From positions 561,001-625,000 of the forward strand of contig NZ_CP005083.1 of assembly GCF_001563265.1 (NCBI RefSeq): DNA of 64,000 bases, written 5' to 3'. Shown one piece after another: positions 35,838 through 45,787 of the stretch. This DNA comes from Sphingobium sp. TKS. Its GTDB lineage: Bacteria > Pseudomonadota > Alphaproteobacteria > Sphingomonadales > Sphingomonadaceae. Under the pieces are notes generated by a model, which searched no databases, was not told where the DNA came from, and worked only from the letters and a program-made list of their open reading frames with translations. Each line of letters opens with the position of its first letter. The first letter of the stretch is position 1. The position numbers and the translations under genes are program-made.

Positions 35838-35924
35838 CCAATGCCGGCGTCATCGGTCCGGGCGTTACCGGATTCACCATACCCGAGGTGCTGGATATCC
35901 TGAGGGTCCCCAGCCGTCCGCAAA

Positions 35925-37142
35925 CTAACTTCCGCCCACTCGTCGGGCAATCATCAGCAGACTGCCTGCTACCAGAACAAACATCGCCCCGACCAGGAAC
36001 GTGGCAGCGGACCCGATTGTTGACCAGAGCACGCCTGCCAGCAAGCTGGCGAATAGCATCGCAATCCCAGTTGCCAGATTGAACAGGCCAAATCCTGAGC
36101 CACGCAAATGCTCAGGCGTTGCGTCCGCCACTAACTTGGCAAGTATCCCTTGAGTCAGTGCCATGTGCGCGCCCCACAGGGCGATGCCGGCGAACGCTGC
36201 GAATAGCCCAACCCCGAACGCCAGCATGAGGTCTGCGAGAATGAGACACACGAGTCCCCAGGCCATCGGCCATGCCGAATTCACCCGATCTGCAATCGCG
36301 CCCGCGGGATAGGATCCCAGTGAATATACGAGGTTCATCACCACCAGTACCAGCGGCGTCCAAGCCAGCGGTAGTCCTTCGCCGTTGGCTTTGAGTACGA
36401 GAAAGGATTCACTGAACCGGGCAAGTGTGAATACTACTCCCACCGCCACGACCATCCAGAACCCGCGGTCGAAGGACTTCAGTTCCGCCAGTCTGAGTGG
36501 CGGTGGCTTTGCCATGCCCTGCGTCTTTCGTTCGGCCTCGCCGACGCCGAAAATCACCAGCAGGACCGAGAGCAGCGCCGGTATCAGTGCAATCCAGAAG
36601 ATCGCGCGCATATTGTCGGCCAGCGCGAACATGAGTGCGATGGCGGCCAGCGGTCCCAGGAAAGCTCCGACCGTGTCGAGCGCCTGACGTAAACCGTAGG
36701 CTCGTCCCCGAATTTCAATCGTGGTTACGTCGGCAACAAGCGCATCGCGCGGCGCACCGCGCAGGCCTTTGCCGATCCGGTCGGCAAACCGTGCACCAAG
36801 CACCGGCATGGGGCCCGTAGCTATGGCAAAGAGTGGCTTGGATACCGCCCCAAGCCCATATCCCAAGAGAATGAGAGGCTTCCGGCGTCCGATCCGGTCC
36901 GAAATGTAGCCCGAGAACATTTTGGTGATTGATGCGGTCGACTCGCCGATGCCATCGATCAGGCCCACAAGGGCGACGCTGGCGCCGAGCGTCGTGGTCA
37001 GGAACACCGGCAAGAGCGCGTGAATGATCTCGGATGATAGATCCATGAACAGGCTGACGAGGCCCAGCACCCAAACCGTGCGGGGAATTCCGACCCGAGC
37101 GTCGGCCAGGGTGGTTGTCGCTGCAGGGCCGGTTTCGCTCAC
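35925..37142 (-). CDS. MFS transporter at the end of a metal-efflux operon
   Basis: A 405-residue, 12-helix major facilitator protein. It has the MFS motif A region SGYISDRIGRRKPLILLGYG and RFADRIGKGLRGAPRDALVAD. The start overlaps the RND pump stop (ATGA). A remnant of a close relative lies at 58830-59127. The substrate is unknown; position suggests metal or metalloid export or stress relief. Confidence 0.85.
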   Translation of the reverse strand: MSETGPAATTTLADARVGIPRTVWVLGLVSLFMDLSSEIIHALLPVFLTTTLGASVALVGLIDGIGESTASITKMFSGYISDRIGRRKPLILLGYGLGAVSKPLFAIATGPMPVLGARFADRIGKGLRGAPRDALVADVTTIEIRGRAYGLRQALDTVGAFLGPLAAIALMFALADNMRAIFWIALIPALLSVLLVIFGVGEAERKTQGMAKPPPLRLAELKSFDRGFWMVVAVGVVFTLARFSESFLVLKANGEGLPLAWTPLVLVVMNLVYSLGSYPAGAIADRVNSAWPMAWGLVCLILADLMLAFGVGLFAAFAGIALWGAHMALTQGILAKLVADATPEHLRGSGFGLFNLATGIAMLFASLLAGVLWSTIGSAATFLVGAMFVLVAGSLLMIARRVGGS

Positions 37143-40100
37143 GACGCCAAGTCCGGCGCGGGCAAGGGCTGCCCAGTCCGCGCATGCTTGCCGAACCGGA
37201 GAATCAGCGCTGGGAGGAACAACAGACTCATGATTGTCGAGGTGATGAGGCCACCGAGAATGACCAGTGCCATCGGTCCCTGCACCTCGCGACCAGCCTG
37301 ACCACTTTCGAGCGCCAAAGGCAGGAGGCCGAGCGCCGTGACCAGCGCAGTCATCAGGATCGGGGTTACGCGCTCCTCGGCTGCCCTGAGGACAGTGGCG
37401 ATGCCAAAGGCTTCGCCCTCTTCGCCGACCAGGTGATCGAGATGCGAAACCAGCAAGATCGCATTGCGCGCGGCGATGCCAAACAGCGTGACGAACCCGA
37501 CCAAAGCACCGAGCGACAGCACGCCACCTGTCAGTCCAACCGCGACGACACCACCCATCAGCGCGAATGGAGTGCCGGCGAGGATCAGCGCGGCCGACCG
37601 CAATCCGCCGAAGGCGAGAACCAGGAGCCCGACGATGGCAACCGCGGCGATGGCCACGTTGAACATGACCTGGCGCGTTGCAGCGGCTTGCCCCTCGGCA
37701 ACGCCGCTGTAGGCAAGCGTCACCCCGACCGGCAGCTTGACGTTGGCCGCGATGGCGGCGCGCGCATCGCGGCCAAAGCCCGCAACATCGGAGCGCGTCG
37801 GATTGAGCGTGACAACCTGGCGGCGCTGGCCGCCTCCACGATTGACGCTGCTGCGGCCCTCTTCGAGATTGATCCTCGCCACGTCACCCAGCCTGACCGA
37901 CGACCCGTCCATCGATCGCACCAGTATGTCGCGGACGCTTTCGGGATCGCGGCGCAATTCAGGGGGCAGAATCAGCGCCACATCGGTCACCCGGTCGGCT
38001 TCGGCAACCTGCCCTGCAACATGGCCTTGATTGGCTATCTCGATCGCGTCGTTGGCGTCGGCCGGGGTAACTCCGTGCGCAGCCATGCGCGCCGGATCAA
38101 GTTCGATGGTCAGCACTGGCGTTCCCGGCGGCGACTTCACGCGCACGTCCGCAGCCCCCGGAACCTTGGCGACAACCGCGGCCACTTCTGTTGCGACGCG
38201 ATCGAGCGTGTCGAGATCTGCACCATAGATGCTGACCGCAAATTGCGCCGTTTCGCCCGAAAGCGATTCGCCAATGCGGTCACCCAGAAAGGTGAGTGTT
38301 TCTGATTGGAGCGATGGATAGTTGCTCAGCGTTCTGCGGATGGCTGCCAGGGTAGCCTCCTGGGACCGCGCGCCGCCAGATTTCAGTTCGACATGCATTT
38401 CGCTCTGGTTGGGCGGGAACGGATCTTCGCCGGCTTCGGCACGCCCTATCTGCTGCTCCACCGTAGCAACGCCCGGTATGGCCAGGAGATCGCGCGAGAG
38501 CCGTGTTCCTGTTTCGCGCATCCAGCCTATTGACGCGCCGGGAGGGCCGTTAACCTTGAGCACGTAGTGGCCTTCACGAAACGCTGGCAGCAGTTCGCCG
38601 CCAAAGACCAGCAGGCCAATGACCCCGACGATGCCGGTGATGGCGGTGACACCCAGCACAAGCTTGGGCCCGCCGCAAATCCGGGTCAGATAATTCCTGT
38701 GCCAGGCCTTGGCGCGCGCAAGCAAAGCCGGTTCGTCGTGAGGCGTGGTGCGAGACAGCAGCAGGAAGGCAAGCGCCGGGGTCAGGGTGATCGCGACGGC
38801 GAGCGAGGCCAATACGGCAAGCAGGATCGCCAGCGCGAGCGGCGAGAAAAACGCGCCCTGCAGGCCGGTGAGAAACAGGATCGGCGCGATGGTCAGCGCC
38901 AGCACGTAGGTCGCGTAAACCACGGGCGCGCGCACTTCAACGCTCGCCGCGGCAATGATTGCCCGGCGGTCACCGCCCTGCGTTCCGCGCAGCCGGCGCA
39001 CGATATTCTCGACATCGACAACGGCATCGTCGACGACAACGCCGAGCGCAACTGTCAAACCTCCAAGCGTCATGGTGTTGATCGTCTGGCCCAGAAGGTC
39101 GAGCACGATCAGAGCAGCAATCAGCGACAGCGGGATGGCCAGGAACGCGATCAACGCGATCCGCATGTCACGCAGGAAGGCCATCAGGATAAAGCCGATC
39201 ATCGCTGCGCCCACGGCTAGGTCGATCGACATGCCATGCAGCGCAGTCTCGATGAAGTTTGCGGGGCGATGGAGGGCGGGATAGACTTGCACCCCCTGCG
39301 CGGCGAGAGAGGGGCGCAGGTCCTCGAGCGTCCTTTCCACCGCGCGCGTCGCTTCGAGGGTGTTAGCGCCGTACTGGCTGAACAGCGAGACCAGCACGCC
39401 GGGGCGGCCCATGATGAGCGCGTCGCCCATCTGCGGCCCGGCCACCAGGGTGATGTCGGCGACGTCGCGCAAGCGAATTGCCGGCCCACCGCCACTGGCA
39501 ATCAGTGCATCCCCCAGTGTCGAGGCATCGATGCGTCCGTTGGTCGGTCGTATGAGAATACGCTGGTTGGCTGTCTCCGCAAAGCCGCCGCCGCGAACTG
39601 TTGTAAGCGCCGATACCGCCGCAGAGACATCCGCCAGCGAGATTTGCCGGGCAACCAGTGCTTCGGGTCGCAAGCGCACTTCGAATCGCGATTCGGCCGA
39701 GCCATAGATCACCGCGCCCGCAACGCCGCGTGTTGCCAGCAGACGCGGCTTGAGGGTCCATTCAGCGAACGCCCTCAGTTGGCGCTGGTCAAGCCGGTCG
39801 CTGACCAGTCCAATCTTGAGCATGTCCATTGTCGAGGAGGTCAGCGGCGAGAGCGCGGGCGTCGCCACGCCGCTCGGTAACTGGCCCGAAACCCGAACCA
39901 ATGCCTCAGCCACGACCTGCCGAACCCTTAACGGGTCCGACCCTTCCTTGAAGGTCACCCGGATGATCGACAGGCCCTGAGCCGATTCCGAGCGGACGGT
40001 TTCAACTCCGTTCGCCCCGTTGATGGCGTTTTCAAGCGGGCGGGTCACCAGAGCCTCGACCTGCTCGGCGACCAGGCCGGGGGATTCGGTCTGGACGGTC

Positions 40101-40240
40101 ACTTGTGCGGGAACGAACTCAGGAAACACATCGTAGCGCGCACGCTCGACCACGACGATCCCGTAAGTGAGCAAGATGGCAGCAAGACCAAGAACCAGCC
40201 AGGCGTTGCCTACGCACCAGCGAACAACCCGATCAAGCAT
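37139..40240 (-). CDS. Heavy-metal efflux RND pump (CzcA/CusA family)
   Basis: A 1033-residue inner-membrane pump starting at MLDRVVRWCVGNAWLV (40240). The family layout is clear: AQVTVQTESPGLVAEQVE near the start, then a helix-4 proton-relay segment LGVVVDDAVVDVEN with acidic residues, and the repeated half later on. The relay differs from the CzcA form (VDGAVVMVEN) and the CusA form, so the metal cannot be named. It overlaps the MFS start and follows the adaptor by four bases. Confidence 0.9.
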   Translation of the reverse strand: MLDRVVRWCVGNAWLVLGLAAILLTYGIVVVERARYDVFPEFVPAQVTVQTESPGLVAEQVEALVTRPLENAINGANGVETVRSESAQGLSIIRVTFKEGSDPLRVRQVVAEALVRVSGQLPSGVATPALSPLTSSTMDMLKIGLVSDRLDQRQLRAFAEWTLKPRLLATRGVAGAVIYGSAESRFEVRLRPEALVARQISLADVSAAVSALTTVRGGGFAETANQRILIRPTNGRIDASTLGDALIASGGGPAIRLRDVADITLVAGPQMGDALIMGRPGVLVSLFSQYGANTLEATRAVERTLEDLRPSLAAQGVQVYPALHRPANFIETALHGMSIDLAVGAAMIGFILMAFLRDMRIALIAFLAIPLSLIAALIVLDLLGQTINTMTLGGLTVALGVVVDDAVVDVENIVRRLRGTQGGDRRAIIAAASVEVRAPVVYATYVLALTIAPILFLTGLQGAFFSPLALAILLAVLASLAVAITLTPALAFLLLSRTTPHDEPALLARAKAWHRNYLTRICGGPKLVLGVTAITGIVGVIGLLVFGGELLPAFREGHYVLKVNGPPGASIGWMRETGTRLSRDLLAIPGVATVEQQIGRAEAGEDPFPPNQSEMHVELKSGGARSQEATLAAIRRTLSNYPSLQSETLTFLGDRIGESLSGETAQFAVSIYGADLDTLDRVATEVAAVVAKVPGAADVRVKSPPGTPVLTIELDPARMAAHGVTPADANDAIEIANQGHVAGQVAEADRVTDVALILPPELRRDPESVRDILVRSMDGSSVRLGDVARINLEEGRSSVNRGGGQRRQVVTLNPTRSDVAGFGRDARAAIAANVKLPVGVTLAYSGVAEGQAAATRQVMFNVAIAAVAIVGLLVLAFGGLRSAALILAGTPFALMGGVVAVGLTGGVLSLGALVGFVTLFGIAARNAILLVSHLDHLVGEEGEAFGIATVLRAAEERVTPILMTALVTALGLLPLALESGQAGREVQGPMALVILGGLITSTIMSLLFLPALILRFGKHARTGQPLPAPDLAS

Positions 40241-40244
40241 GGCC

Positions 40245-41234
40245 CTAGTCGTCCCCGCCAGAGGACTGCGCCGGCCGCGTTTCGAGCGCGAGCAGTCCAG
40301 CACCGCCGTGGACGACCACGATCTCACCCGGTCTCAATCCGCTGAGTACCAGCCAGCCTCCGCTGACGGGCACGGGTTCGACCAAGACTTCCCGCTCGAA
40401 CTTCGCGCTTTCGCGGTGGTAGACCCACATCTGTCCCTGATGCCGCACAATGGCATCGCGCGGAACGAGAACGCCCGAAACCGAAGCGCCGGATGCCGTC
40501 TGCACGGCAAGCACGCGTCCGGCGAGAGCCTGACGGACGGCAGGGCCGGTCACGACCGCAAGCACTCCTGCCGACTGTAGTTTGCTGTCGCTCGCGGCTG
40601 CCGGCCCGAGCACCCGGACGTCGACCGAAACCTCCCTGTCGCCGATTCGGACAACCGCGCCAGCACTGAGCAGAACCCCCGGCACGTCAATCCGGACCAG
40701 CGCAGCATCACCACTGGAAATTCGCGCGACGAGTTGGTGCACGCCGACATCGCCGAGCCTTGCAAGACCAGGACCGTATTCCAGCCCGATCCGCTGCCGA
40801 GCAAGTCGTAGCCGGGCTAGGTCCGCCCCCGCCTGCGCCTTCGCTGTCTCGACCGCGCGGCGCGATGCGCTGACATCGCTGCGATAGAGCATATCGAGAC
40901 GCGCAGCTTCAGCCTGCGAGGCGGCAGCGGTGGCGCGCGCGGTGTCAATCTCGGCAACGATGGCGGCCAGCGTGCTGGCATCGAGCCCTCGGGCAAAGCC
41001 GCCGGCCTGCTGCGCCCCGGAATATGCGGCGAGCGGCGCCTCAACGATCCCGAGTCGCTGTCGCAGTGCAGGATCGCGAACCGGATCGGGACTGGCCGCC
41101 GCTACGGACTTGTTGCGATCCGCTTCAGCCGCATTCTCCCCAAGTTCGCCCGTCAGATAAAGGGTAAGCGCGAGGATCGATGCGCCCGCTGCCGCGCCCA
41201 TGGCGACCAGCGCCGCTCCCTTGCCGCCGCTCAC
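40245..41234 (-). CDS. RND periplasmic adaptor (membrane fusion protein)
   Basis: A 329-residue protein with an N-terminal membrane anchor or signal (MGAAAGASILALTLYL). A coiled-coil hairpin (IDTARATAAASQAEAARLDM, then SASRRAVETAKAQAGADL) and a beta domain follow (VPRDAIVRHQGQMWVYH, GLRPGEIVVVHGGAGLL). It links the RND pump to the outer-membrane factor. It is somewhat short, with few His/Met metal-binding residues. Overlaps the upstream gene by four bases. Confidence 0.85.
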   Translation of the reverse strand: MSGGKGAALVAMGAAAGASILALTLYLTGELGENAAEADRNKSVAAASPDPVRDPALRQRLGIVEAPLAAYSGAQQAGGFARGLDASTLAAIVAEIDTARATAAASQAEAARLDMLYRSDVSASRRAVETAKAQAGADLARLRLARQRIGLEYGPGLARLGDVGVHQLVARISSGDAALVRIDVPGVLLSAGAVVRIGDREVSVDVRVLGPAAASDSKLQSAGVLAVVTGPAVRQALAGRVLAVQTASGASVSGVLVPRDAIVRHQGQMWVYHRESAKFEREVLVEPVPVSGGWLVLSGLRPGEIVVVHGGAGLLALETRPAQSSGGDD

Positions 41235-42619
41235 GATCCTGCTCCCACAATCAGTGTTTCCGGTCCCGAGAGCGGGCGCCGCAATGCTTCTTCCAGCGCC
41301 GCATCGGCGGATAGAACCCGCGCCAGGGCGTCGAATTCGGCGAGGCGTGCCACTTCGAGCCCGCCTTGCGCCGCCGCCCAGTCGCTGCGATCGATCGCCC
41401 CCGCCGAGAGTTCGTGGTCGGCTTGCGCGGCAAGCTGGGCTGCGATGGGAAGGTCGAGCCCGCGCGCCTGCGCCAGCGCCCGGCGCGCGGCCGCAGCCTC
41501 GGCCACGGCCTGATCGATCCCGGCGACCGCACCGGCGTAGAGTGCCTCGAGTTCGGCACCGGCTTGCGCACGGCGCGCTTGCGCTGCGGCAATCGCGCGC
41601 CGGTTGAGATCGAGCGGCGGTAACGCCAGCCCGATGTTGAAGGGAATCTTCACCAGGCCGTGGTCCCAGGTAAACCCCGGACCAATGCTCAGCGCGGGGT
41701 ATTGCTTGGCGACTTCGCCCCGCAGGTCGAATTCGGCCTGATCGTAAAGGGTCATTGCCTTCAGCAGATCGGGGCGTCCTAGCAGTGCCGCAGCGCGGCC
41801 TGCGGCAGAAGAGGCAACGGTCGGCGCAGGTGTTTCAAGGCCGGGCCAACTCGCAGCCAGCGTACGCACCTGCTCAAGCGGCAGTCCAAGCGCCGAAGCA
41901 ATCTGGACGGTTGCGGCTTCATGTCGAGCCTGGGCCGCCGCGACCCGAGTGCGCGCATCGGCCAGATCGATCCGTGTACGTTCGAGTTCGGCGCGCGATG
42001 CCTCGCCCTGCGCGACCCGCCGTTCAAGAATGGTGAAGCGTCGGTTCTGAAGGGCCTCCAGGCGCCCGGCGATGGCGGTCTGCCGATCCGCCACCAATTG
42101 CTCGGCAAGCCCCCGTACCAGCGCCATCCGGGCGGTCCAGATCGCATCGGCCAGATCGTAGCGGGCGGCTGCAACCGCAAGCTCGGCTGAGCCGATGCGC
42201 GCTGCCCGACGCCCACCCAAATCCAGTGGGATGTCGGCCGCGATGCCAAGCAGCCATGGCTGCGAGTCGGCACCGGCATATTCGCTGCTCAGCGTCATGG
42301 TAGGGCCGCCCGGTGCATGCGCCGCCCGACCGGCAGCTTGCGCCGTCGCCACCCTGGCGCGGGCTGCGGCGATTGCAGGATTGTTTGCGAGGAGAACGTC
42401 GAACAGGACGAGCCTGTCGGGCCGCGCCGGATCGCAAGGGGCACTGGGTGCGCGAGCACGGCAAGTTGCTGCTGCCGTGCCGAGATCGATGGTGTGGGAG
42501 GCAAAGCGCGTCGCTGTGTCTGCGACACTGACCGGCTTCGGCGCGTACCGGACGCAGCCTGAAATCGCGAGGGCGGCAGCTACGGCACTGGCCGCCTGAA
42601 GCAGGCTGCGCCGGCTCAC
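41231..42619 (-). CDS. Outer-membrane efflux factor (TolC/CzcC family)
   Basis: A 462-residue protein with a lipobox-like AISGC (Cys22), suggesting a lipoprotein. Long Ala-rich helical repeats follow (AAARARVATAQAAGRAA; ARTRVAAAQARHEAATVQI), as in TolC-like factors. It forms the outer-membrane channel of the tripartite pump. Start and stop overlap both neighbours by four bases. Confidence 0.85.
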   Translation of the reverse strand: MSRRSLLQAASAVAAALAISGCVRYAPKPVSVADTATRFASHTIDLGTAAATCRARAPSAPCDPARPDRLVLFDVLLANNPAIAAARARVATAQAAGRAAHAPGGPTMTLSSEYAGADSQPWLLGIAADIPLDLGGRRAARIGSAELAVAAARYDLADAIWTARMALVRGLAEQLVADRQTAIAGRLEALQNRRFTILERRVAQGEASRAELERTRIDLADARTRVAAAQARHEAATVQIASALGLPLEQVRTLAASWPGLETPAPTVASSAAGRAAALLGRPDLLKAMTLYDQAEFDLRGEVAKQYPALSIGPGFTWDHGLVKIPFNIGLALPPLDLNRRAIAAAQARRAQAGAELEALYAGAVAGIDQAVAEAAAARRALAQARGLDLPIAAQLAAQADHELSAGAIDRSDWAAAQGGLEVARLAEFDALARVLSADAALEEALRRPLSGPETLIVGAGS

Positions 42620-43956
42620 GCGACTATCCGCCGCGGAAAGCGAATTTCGGCATAAAGGCCCGGACGGGCGTCGGCGAGCGTGAAGGACGCATCATGGGCC
42701 TGCGCCACAGCCCGGACCAGGCTGAGCCCAAGGCCGTATCCGGACGTCGCGCGCGACGCTTCAAGCCGCACGAAGCGTTGTTGCACCCGCTCACGCTCGG
42801 CCGCGGGGATGCCCGGACCATTGTCGCTCACCGCGACAAGCGCCCCGCCGTCGTCAAGGCGAACCTGAAGACCGATCCGTGATCCCGACGGCGTGTGGAG
42901 CAAAGCATTCTCGACGAGATTGATCAGCGCCTGCGCAATCAACTCGCGATCACCGGAAACACGCACTCCGGCGCCCACGGCGACCTCGAGAATGTGCCCT
43001 TCATCCTCAGCCAAAGGAGCTAGAGTTTCCCCGAGTTCATGGACCAGCGCCGATAGATCGACTGGCTTGAAATCGCGGCGCAGGCTGCCTTCTTCGACCT
43101 CTGATATCCGCAGGATCGCGCCGAACAGCGACAGCACGCCATCGGCCTGGTCCACGGCTTGATCGACCGACGCGGCCGTGGCTGCGCCGCCGCGCATACG
43201 CTCGAGATGATTACGCAGACGCGACAGTGGAGTGCGCAGATCATGCGCCAAATCAGCCGAGACCTGCCGCAGGTTCGCGATCAGACCCGCGATCCGGTCG
43301 AGCATGGTGTTGAGCGAAAGCGCCACGCGGTCGAACTCGTCGCCTGCCACGCCAACTCTCGCGCGCTGCTGCAAGTCGCCGCCGATGATGGCGCTGGCAG
43401 TCGCCTCGATGCTTTCAAGACGACGGCGCAGATATCGGGCGAGAAGGACGGCACCGCCTAGTCCCAGCAGCAACAGGGCGAGAACCGCACTCCCGAACAT
43501 CGCCAGGATGGTGTGATCCATCGCCTTGAGCGATTCGAGGTCGGCCGCCACCACAAGTCGGTAGCTTCCCGGCAGTGCCGTCACTTGCGCACGGGCTTGC
43601 TCACGCCCTTCGCCGGGATCTTCGAACACGATGTTGTGCCAGCCCGGCGGTGCGAGCGGGATCGCGAGATTGCCTGCAATTCTCTCTCCCCTGGCATCGA
43701 ACAGAGCGGTCCCGAGCCCGATCGGGCGGGTTCGTCCCTGCTGGTCGAGCGCGGATTGCACGCCTCTGACCCCATCATCGTGATATTCGATCAGCAGCGC
43801 GTTAGTCGCTTGCTCGATCCGGGCATCGATCTGCCGGGCAAAGGCCAAATGGGTCGCGGCGTAGACGCCTACGCCCAGCAGCAGGGTTGCCGCGGCAAAG
43901 GTCATCCAGCCCAAGAGCGCGATCCGGTTGGCGGCGCTGCGGCGAGCGAACATCAT
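42616..43956 (-). CDS. Sensor histidine kinase
   Basis: A 446-residue kinase. Two transmembrane helices enclose a periplasmic domain of about 120 residues, followed by a HAMP segment. The H-box is DLAHDLRTPLSRLRNHLE, then NLVENALLHTP (N-box) and DNGPGIPAAE, GYGLGLSLV (G-boxes). It pairs with the response regulator upstream (ATGA overlap) and probably senses the exported metal. The ligand is not visible in the sequence. Confidence 0.92.
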   Translation of the reverse strand: MMFARRSAANRIALLGWMTFAAATLLLGVGVYAATHLAFARQIDARIEQATNALLIEYHDDGVRGVQSALDQQGRTRPIGLGTALFDARGERIAGNLAIPLAPPGWHNIVFEDPGEGREQARAQVTALPGSYRLVVAADLESLKAMDHTILAMFGSAVLALLLLGLGGAVLLARYLRRRLESIEATASAIIGGDLQQRARVGVAGDEFDRVALSLNTMLDRIAGLIANLRQVSADLAHDLRTPLSRLRNHLERMRGGAATAASVDQAVDQADGVLSLFGAILRISEVEEGSLRRDFKPVDLSALVHELGETLAPLAEDEGHILEVAVGAGVRVSGDRELIAQALINLVENALLHTPSGSRIGLQVRLDDGGALVAVSDNGPGIPAAERERVQQRFVRLEASRATSGYGLGLSLVRAVAQAHDASFTLADARPGLYAEIRFPRRIVA

Positions 43957-44627
43957 GAAGCCCGGACCCGGTAGCCAGCACCGCGCGTGGTCTCGATGAG
44001 GTCGGGAAGACCGCCCTCGTTGAGCTTGGCACGCAGCCGGCTCATGTGGGTCTCGACGATCTTGGTCTGCGGATCGAAATGGAAATCCCAGACCTGCTCA
44101 AGCAGCATGGTCCGAGTGACGTATTCGCCGCCCTGACGCATCAGAACTTCGAGCAGCCTGAATTCACGAGGCTGGACGGTCACGAGCCGCCCGTCGCGCC
44201 GCACCTCACGCGCGATCAGGTCGATCTCCAGAGGCCCTGCCCGCAGCTTCGTGGCGATCCCGCCTTGGGCATTTCGGCGGCCGAGGGCCTGGATCCGTGA
44301 CACGAGTTCTGCGGGCGCGAACGGCTTGAGAAGATAGTCGTCGGCACCGGCGTCGAGACCGTCCACGCGGTCCTCGATCCGCCCGAGCGCGGTGAGCATC
44401 AGCACCGGCGTAGCCACGCCGCAACCGCGCAGGGCCTTAAGGAGCGTCAGCCCGTCGAGTTCCGGCAGCATGCGATCAAGAATGATGACATCCCACGTCG
44501 ACGCGCGGGCAGTCTGCAAGGCTACCTGTCCTCTGCCTGCTGACGTCACGACATGGCCCAACTCACCGAGACAGGTCTCGATGAACTGGACCGTATCGAC
44601 ATCGTCTTCGGCGAGAAGGATGCGCAT
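43953..44627 (-). CDS. OmpR/CzcR-type response regulator
   Basis: A 224-residue regulator starting MRILLAEDDVDTVQ. The receiver domain has the acidic pair EDD, a phospho-acceptor Asp in DVIILDRMLPELDG, and K in LLKPFAP. The C-terminal winged helix ends ETTRGAGYRVRAS. No strong ribosome-binding site precedes 44627; ATG 44651 and 44690 are alternatives. It heads the six-gene leftward operon with kinase, outer-membrane factor, adaptor, pump and MFS transporter. Confidence 0.92.
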   Translation of the reverse strand: MRILLAEDDVDTVQFIETCLGELGHVVTSAGRGQVALQTARASTWDVIILDRMLPELDGLTLLKALRGCGVATPVLMLTALGRIEDRVDGLDAGADDYLLKPFAPAELVSRIQALGRRNAQGGIATKLRAGPLEIDLIAREVRRDGRLVTVQPREFRLLEVLMRQGGEYVTRTMLLEQVWDFHFDPQTKIVETHMSRLRAKLNEGGLPDLIETTRGAGYRVRAS

Positions 44628-44879
44628 GCTGCGTTTTGTACCCCGAACCATTGTTTGCCGCGGGTCGCGGCAGTCCAATGCTCTCTCCATAGCCGCGTCG
44701 CGTCGGCAAAGGGGGATACAATTCCGTAACCAGGCCTTTTAGTTTGATCTCGGGCCTGTCCGCGATGTCTGAAATTTACGCATGAACACCATCGTCAAAA
44801 TGCCGAATCTGCAAGTGGTGCGCTCTATTCACGCGCCTTTTCGATCGCGGCCACCACATCCACCAGTTGCTCCCTGAGC

Positions 44880-45114
44880 CCGAGGATAACTGCGGCCAGA
44901 ACAAGGTCCGGGTGATCGGCACGGCAGTTGCTCAGCAGAGCCTGCGCAGCGTGCTGGGCTTCTGCAACTCGCCCCAGATGAATGCGCCGGAAGCCTAAAT
45001 CCAGTTCACGCCGGGTCTGATCATCGAGGACGGCGAAGTCACGGTGGAATCAACCGAAAAGTCCTGCGCACCTATATGCAGGAGTTTCACGACTTCATCG
45101 CCCGGGTGCTGTAG
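44880..45114 (+). pseudogene. Remnant of an NADPH-dependent FMN reductase (ArsH/ChrR-like)
   Basis: The frame reads AQQSLRSVLGFCNSPQMNAP then an in-frame TAA, then IQFTPGLIIEDGEVTVEST. After a shift it continues LRTYMQEFHDFIARVL to TAG 45112. This is the C-terminal third of a flavodoxin-like FMN reductase, broken by one stop and one frameshift. The minus-strand frame opposite it has no start and is a shadow. The 44628-44880 stretch contains the regulator's promoter area. Confidence 0.7.
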
Positions 45115-45165
45115 CCTTGCCCAAGGACGCCTGATTCCAAGCCAGGCACGCGAGAGGAAACCCAG

Positions 45166-45753
45166 ATGAGCAGCGGCGCCGATTTCAGCGACAGGGTCAG
45201 CTCGAGGGTCGAGATCGGATATCCCGATTTCGCCACACTACCTGCACAGGTGAGAGAGAAGTTCGAAAACCTGCCCACCAAGGTGAATTTCTTCCGGATG
45301 ATGGGCTACAGCCCGGGCACTTTCGTCGAGATCATCGATCTCACGAACGCGATCTTCAAGAACCTGACGCTGAAGGATTACCACAAGGAACTGCTGGTGC
45401 TGAGCGTCGCAGCTTATGCCGATGCCACCTATGAATGGGAGCAACACGTCTCCGTCGCCCAAGCCGCAGGGGTTCGCGAGGAGCAGTTCGTCGCGATTGC
45501 CGAGGCGCGCCTCGACGACCGGGATGCATTCGTCGAAGATGAGCGCATACTGCTGCGGTTCGCGCATGCCATCCTCGACAAGGGCAAGGCTCCCGGCGTC
45601 CTGTTCAAACGGGCGCTCGACCACTTTTCGGTCCAGGAACTGGCGGACGCGATGATCGTCATTGGATACTACCGGATGCTGTCGGGCTTCATCCAGACCT
45701 TCGACCTCCCAATCGATCCGCAGCAAGACGGCACCTGGACGAAGGGCCTGTAA
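45166..45753 (+). CDS. Carboxymuconolactone decarboxylase/AhpD-like protein
   Basis: A 195-residue helical protein of the AhpD/CMD superfamily. It has NLTLKDYHKELLVLSVAAYA and EWEQHVSVAQAAGV, but the catalytic C-x-x-C of AhpD is absent (no Cys at all). It may therefore be a CMD-like hydrolase, isomerase or binding protein rather than an alkylhydroperoxidase. GAGAGGAAA precedes the start. It lies 34 bases before a hydroxyacid dehydrogenase, which suggests a small catabolic pair. Confidence 0.8.
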   Translation: MSSGADFSDRVSSRVEIGYPDFATLPAQVREKFENLPTKVNFFRMMGYSPGTFVEIIDLTNAIFKNLTLKDYHKELLVLSVAAYADATYEWEQHVSVAQAAGVREEQFVAIAEARLDDRDAFVEDERILLRFAHAILDKGKAPGVLFKRALDHFSVQELADAMIVIGYYRMLSGFIQTFDLPIDPQQDGTWTKGL

Positions 45754-45787
45754 CAACCCTTGTTGCACTGTCAGTTAGGAAGAACTC

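Noticed and set aside
37115..38305. A 396-codon plus-strand frame over the RND pump
   Set aside because: It is a shadow of the pump gene with no start site or domain.
44825..45049. A minus-strand helical frame of about 75 codons
   Set aside because: No start codon; the plus strand reads as an FMN reductase remnant, which explains the codon bias.
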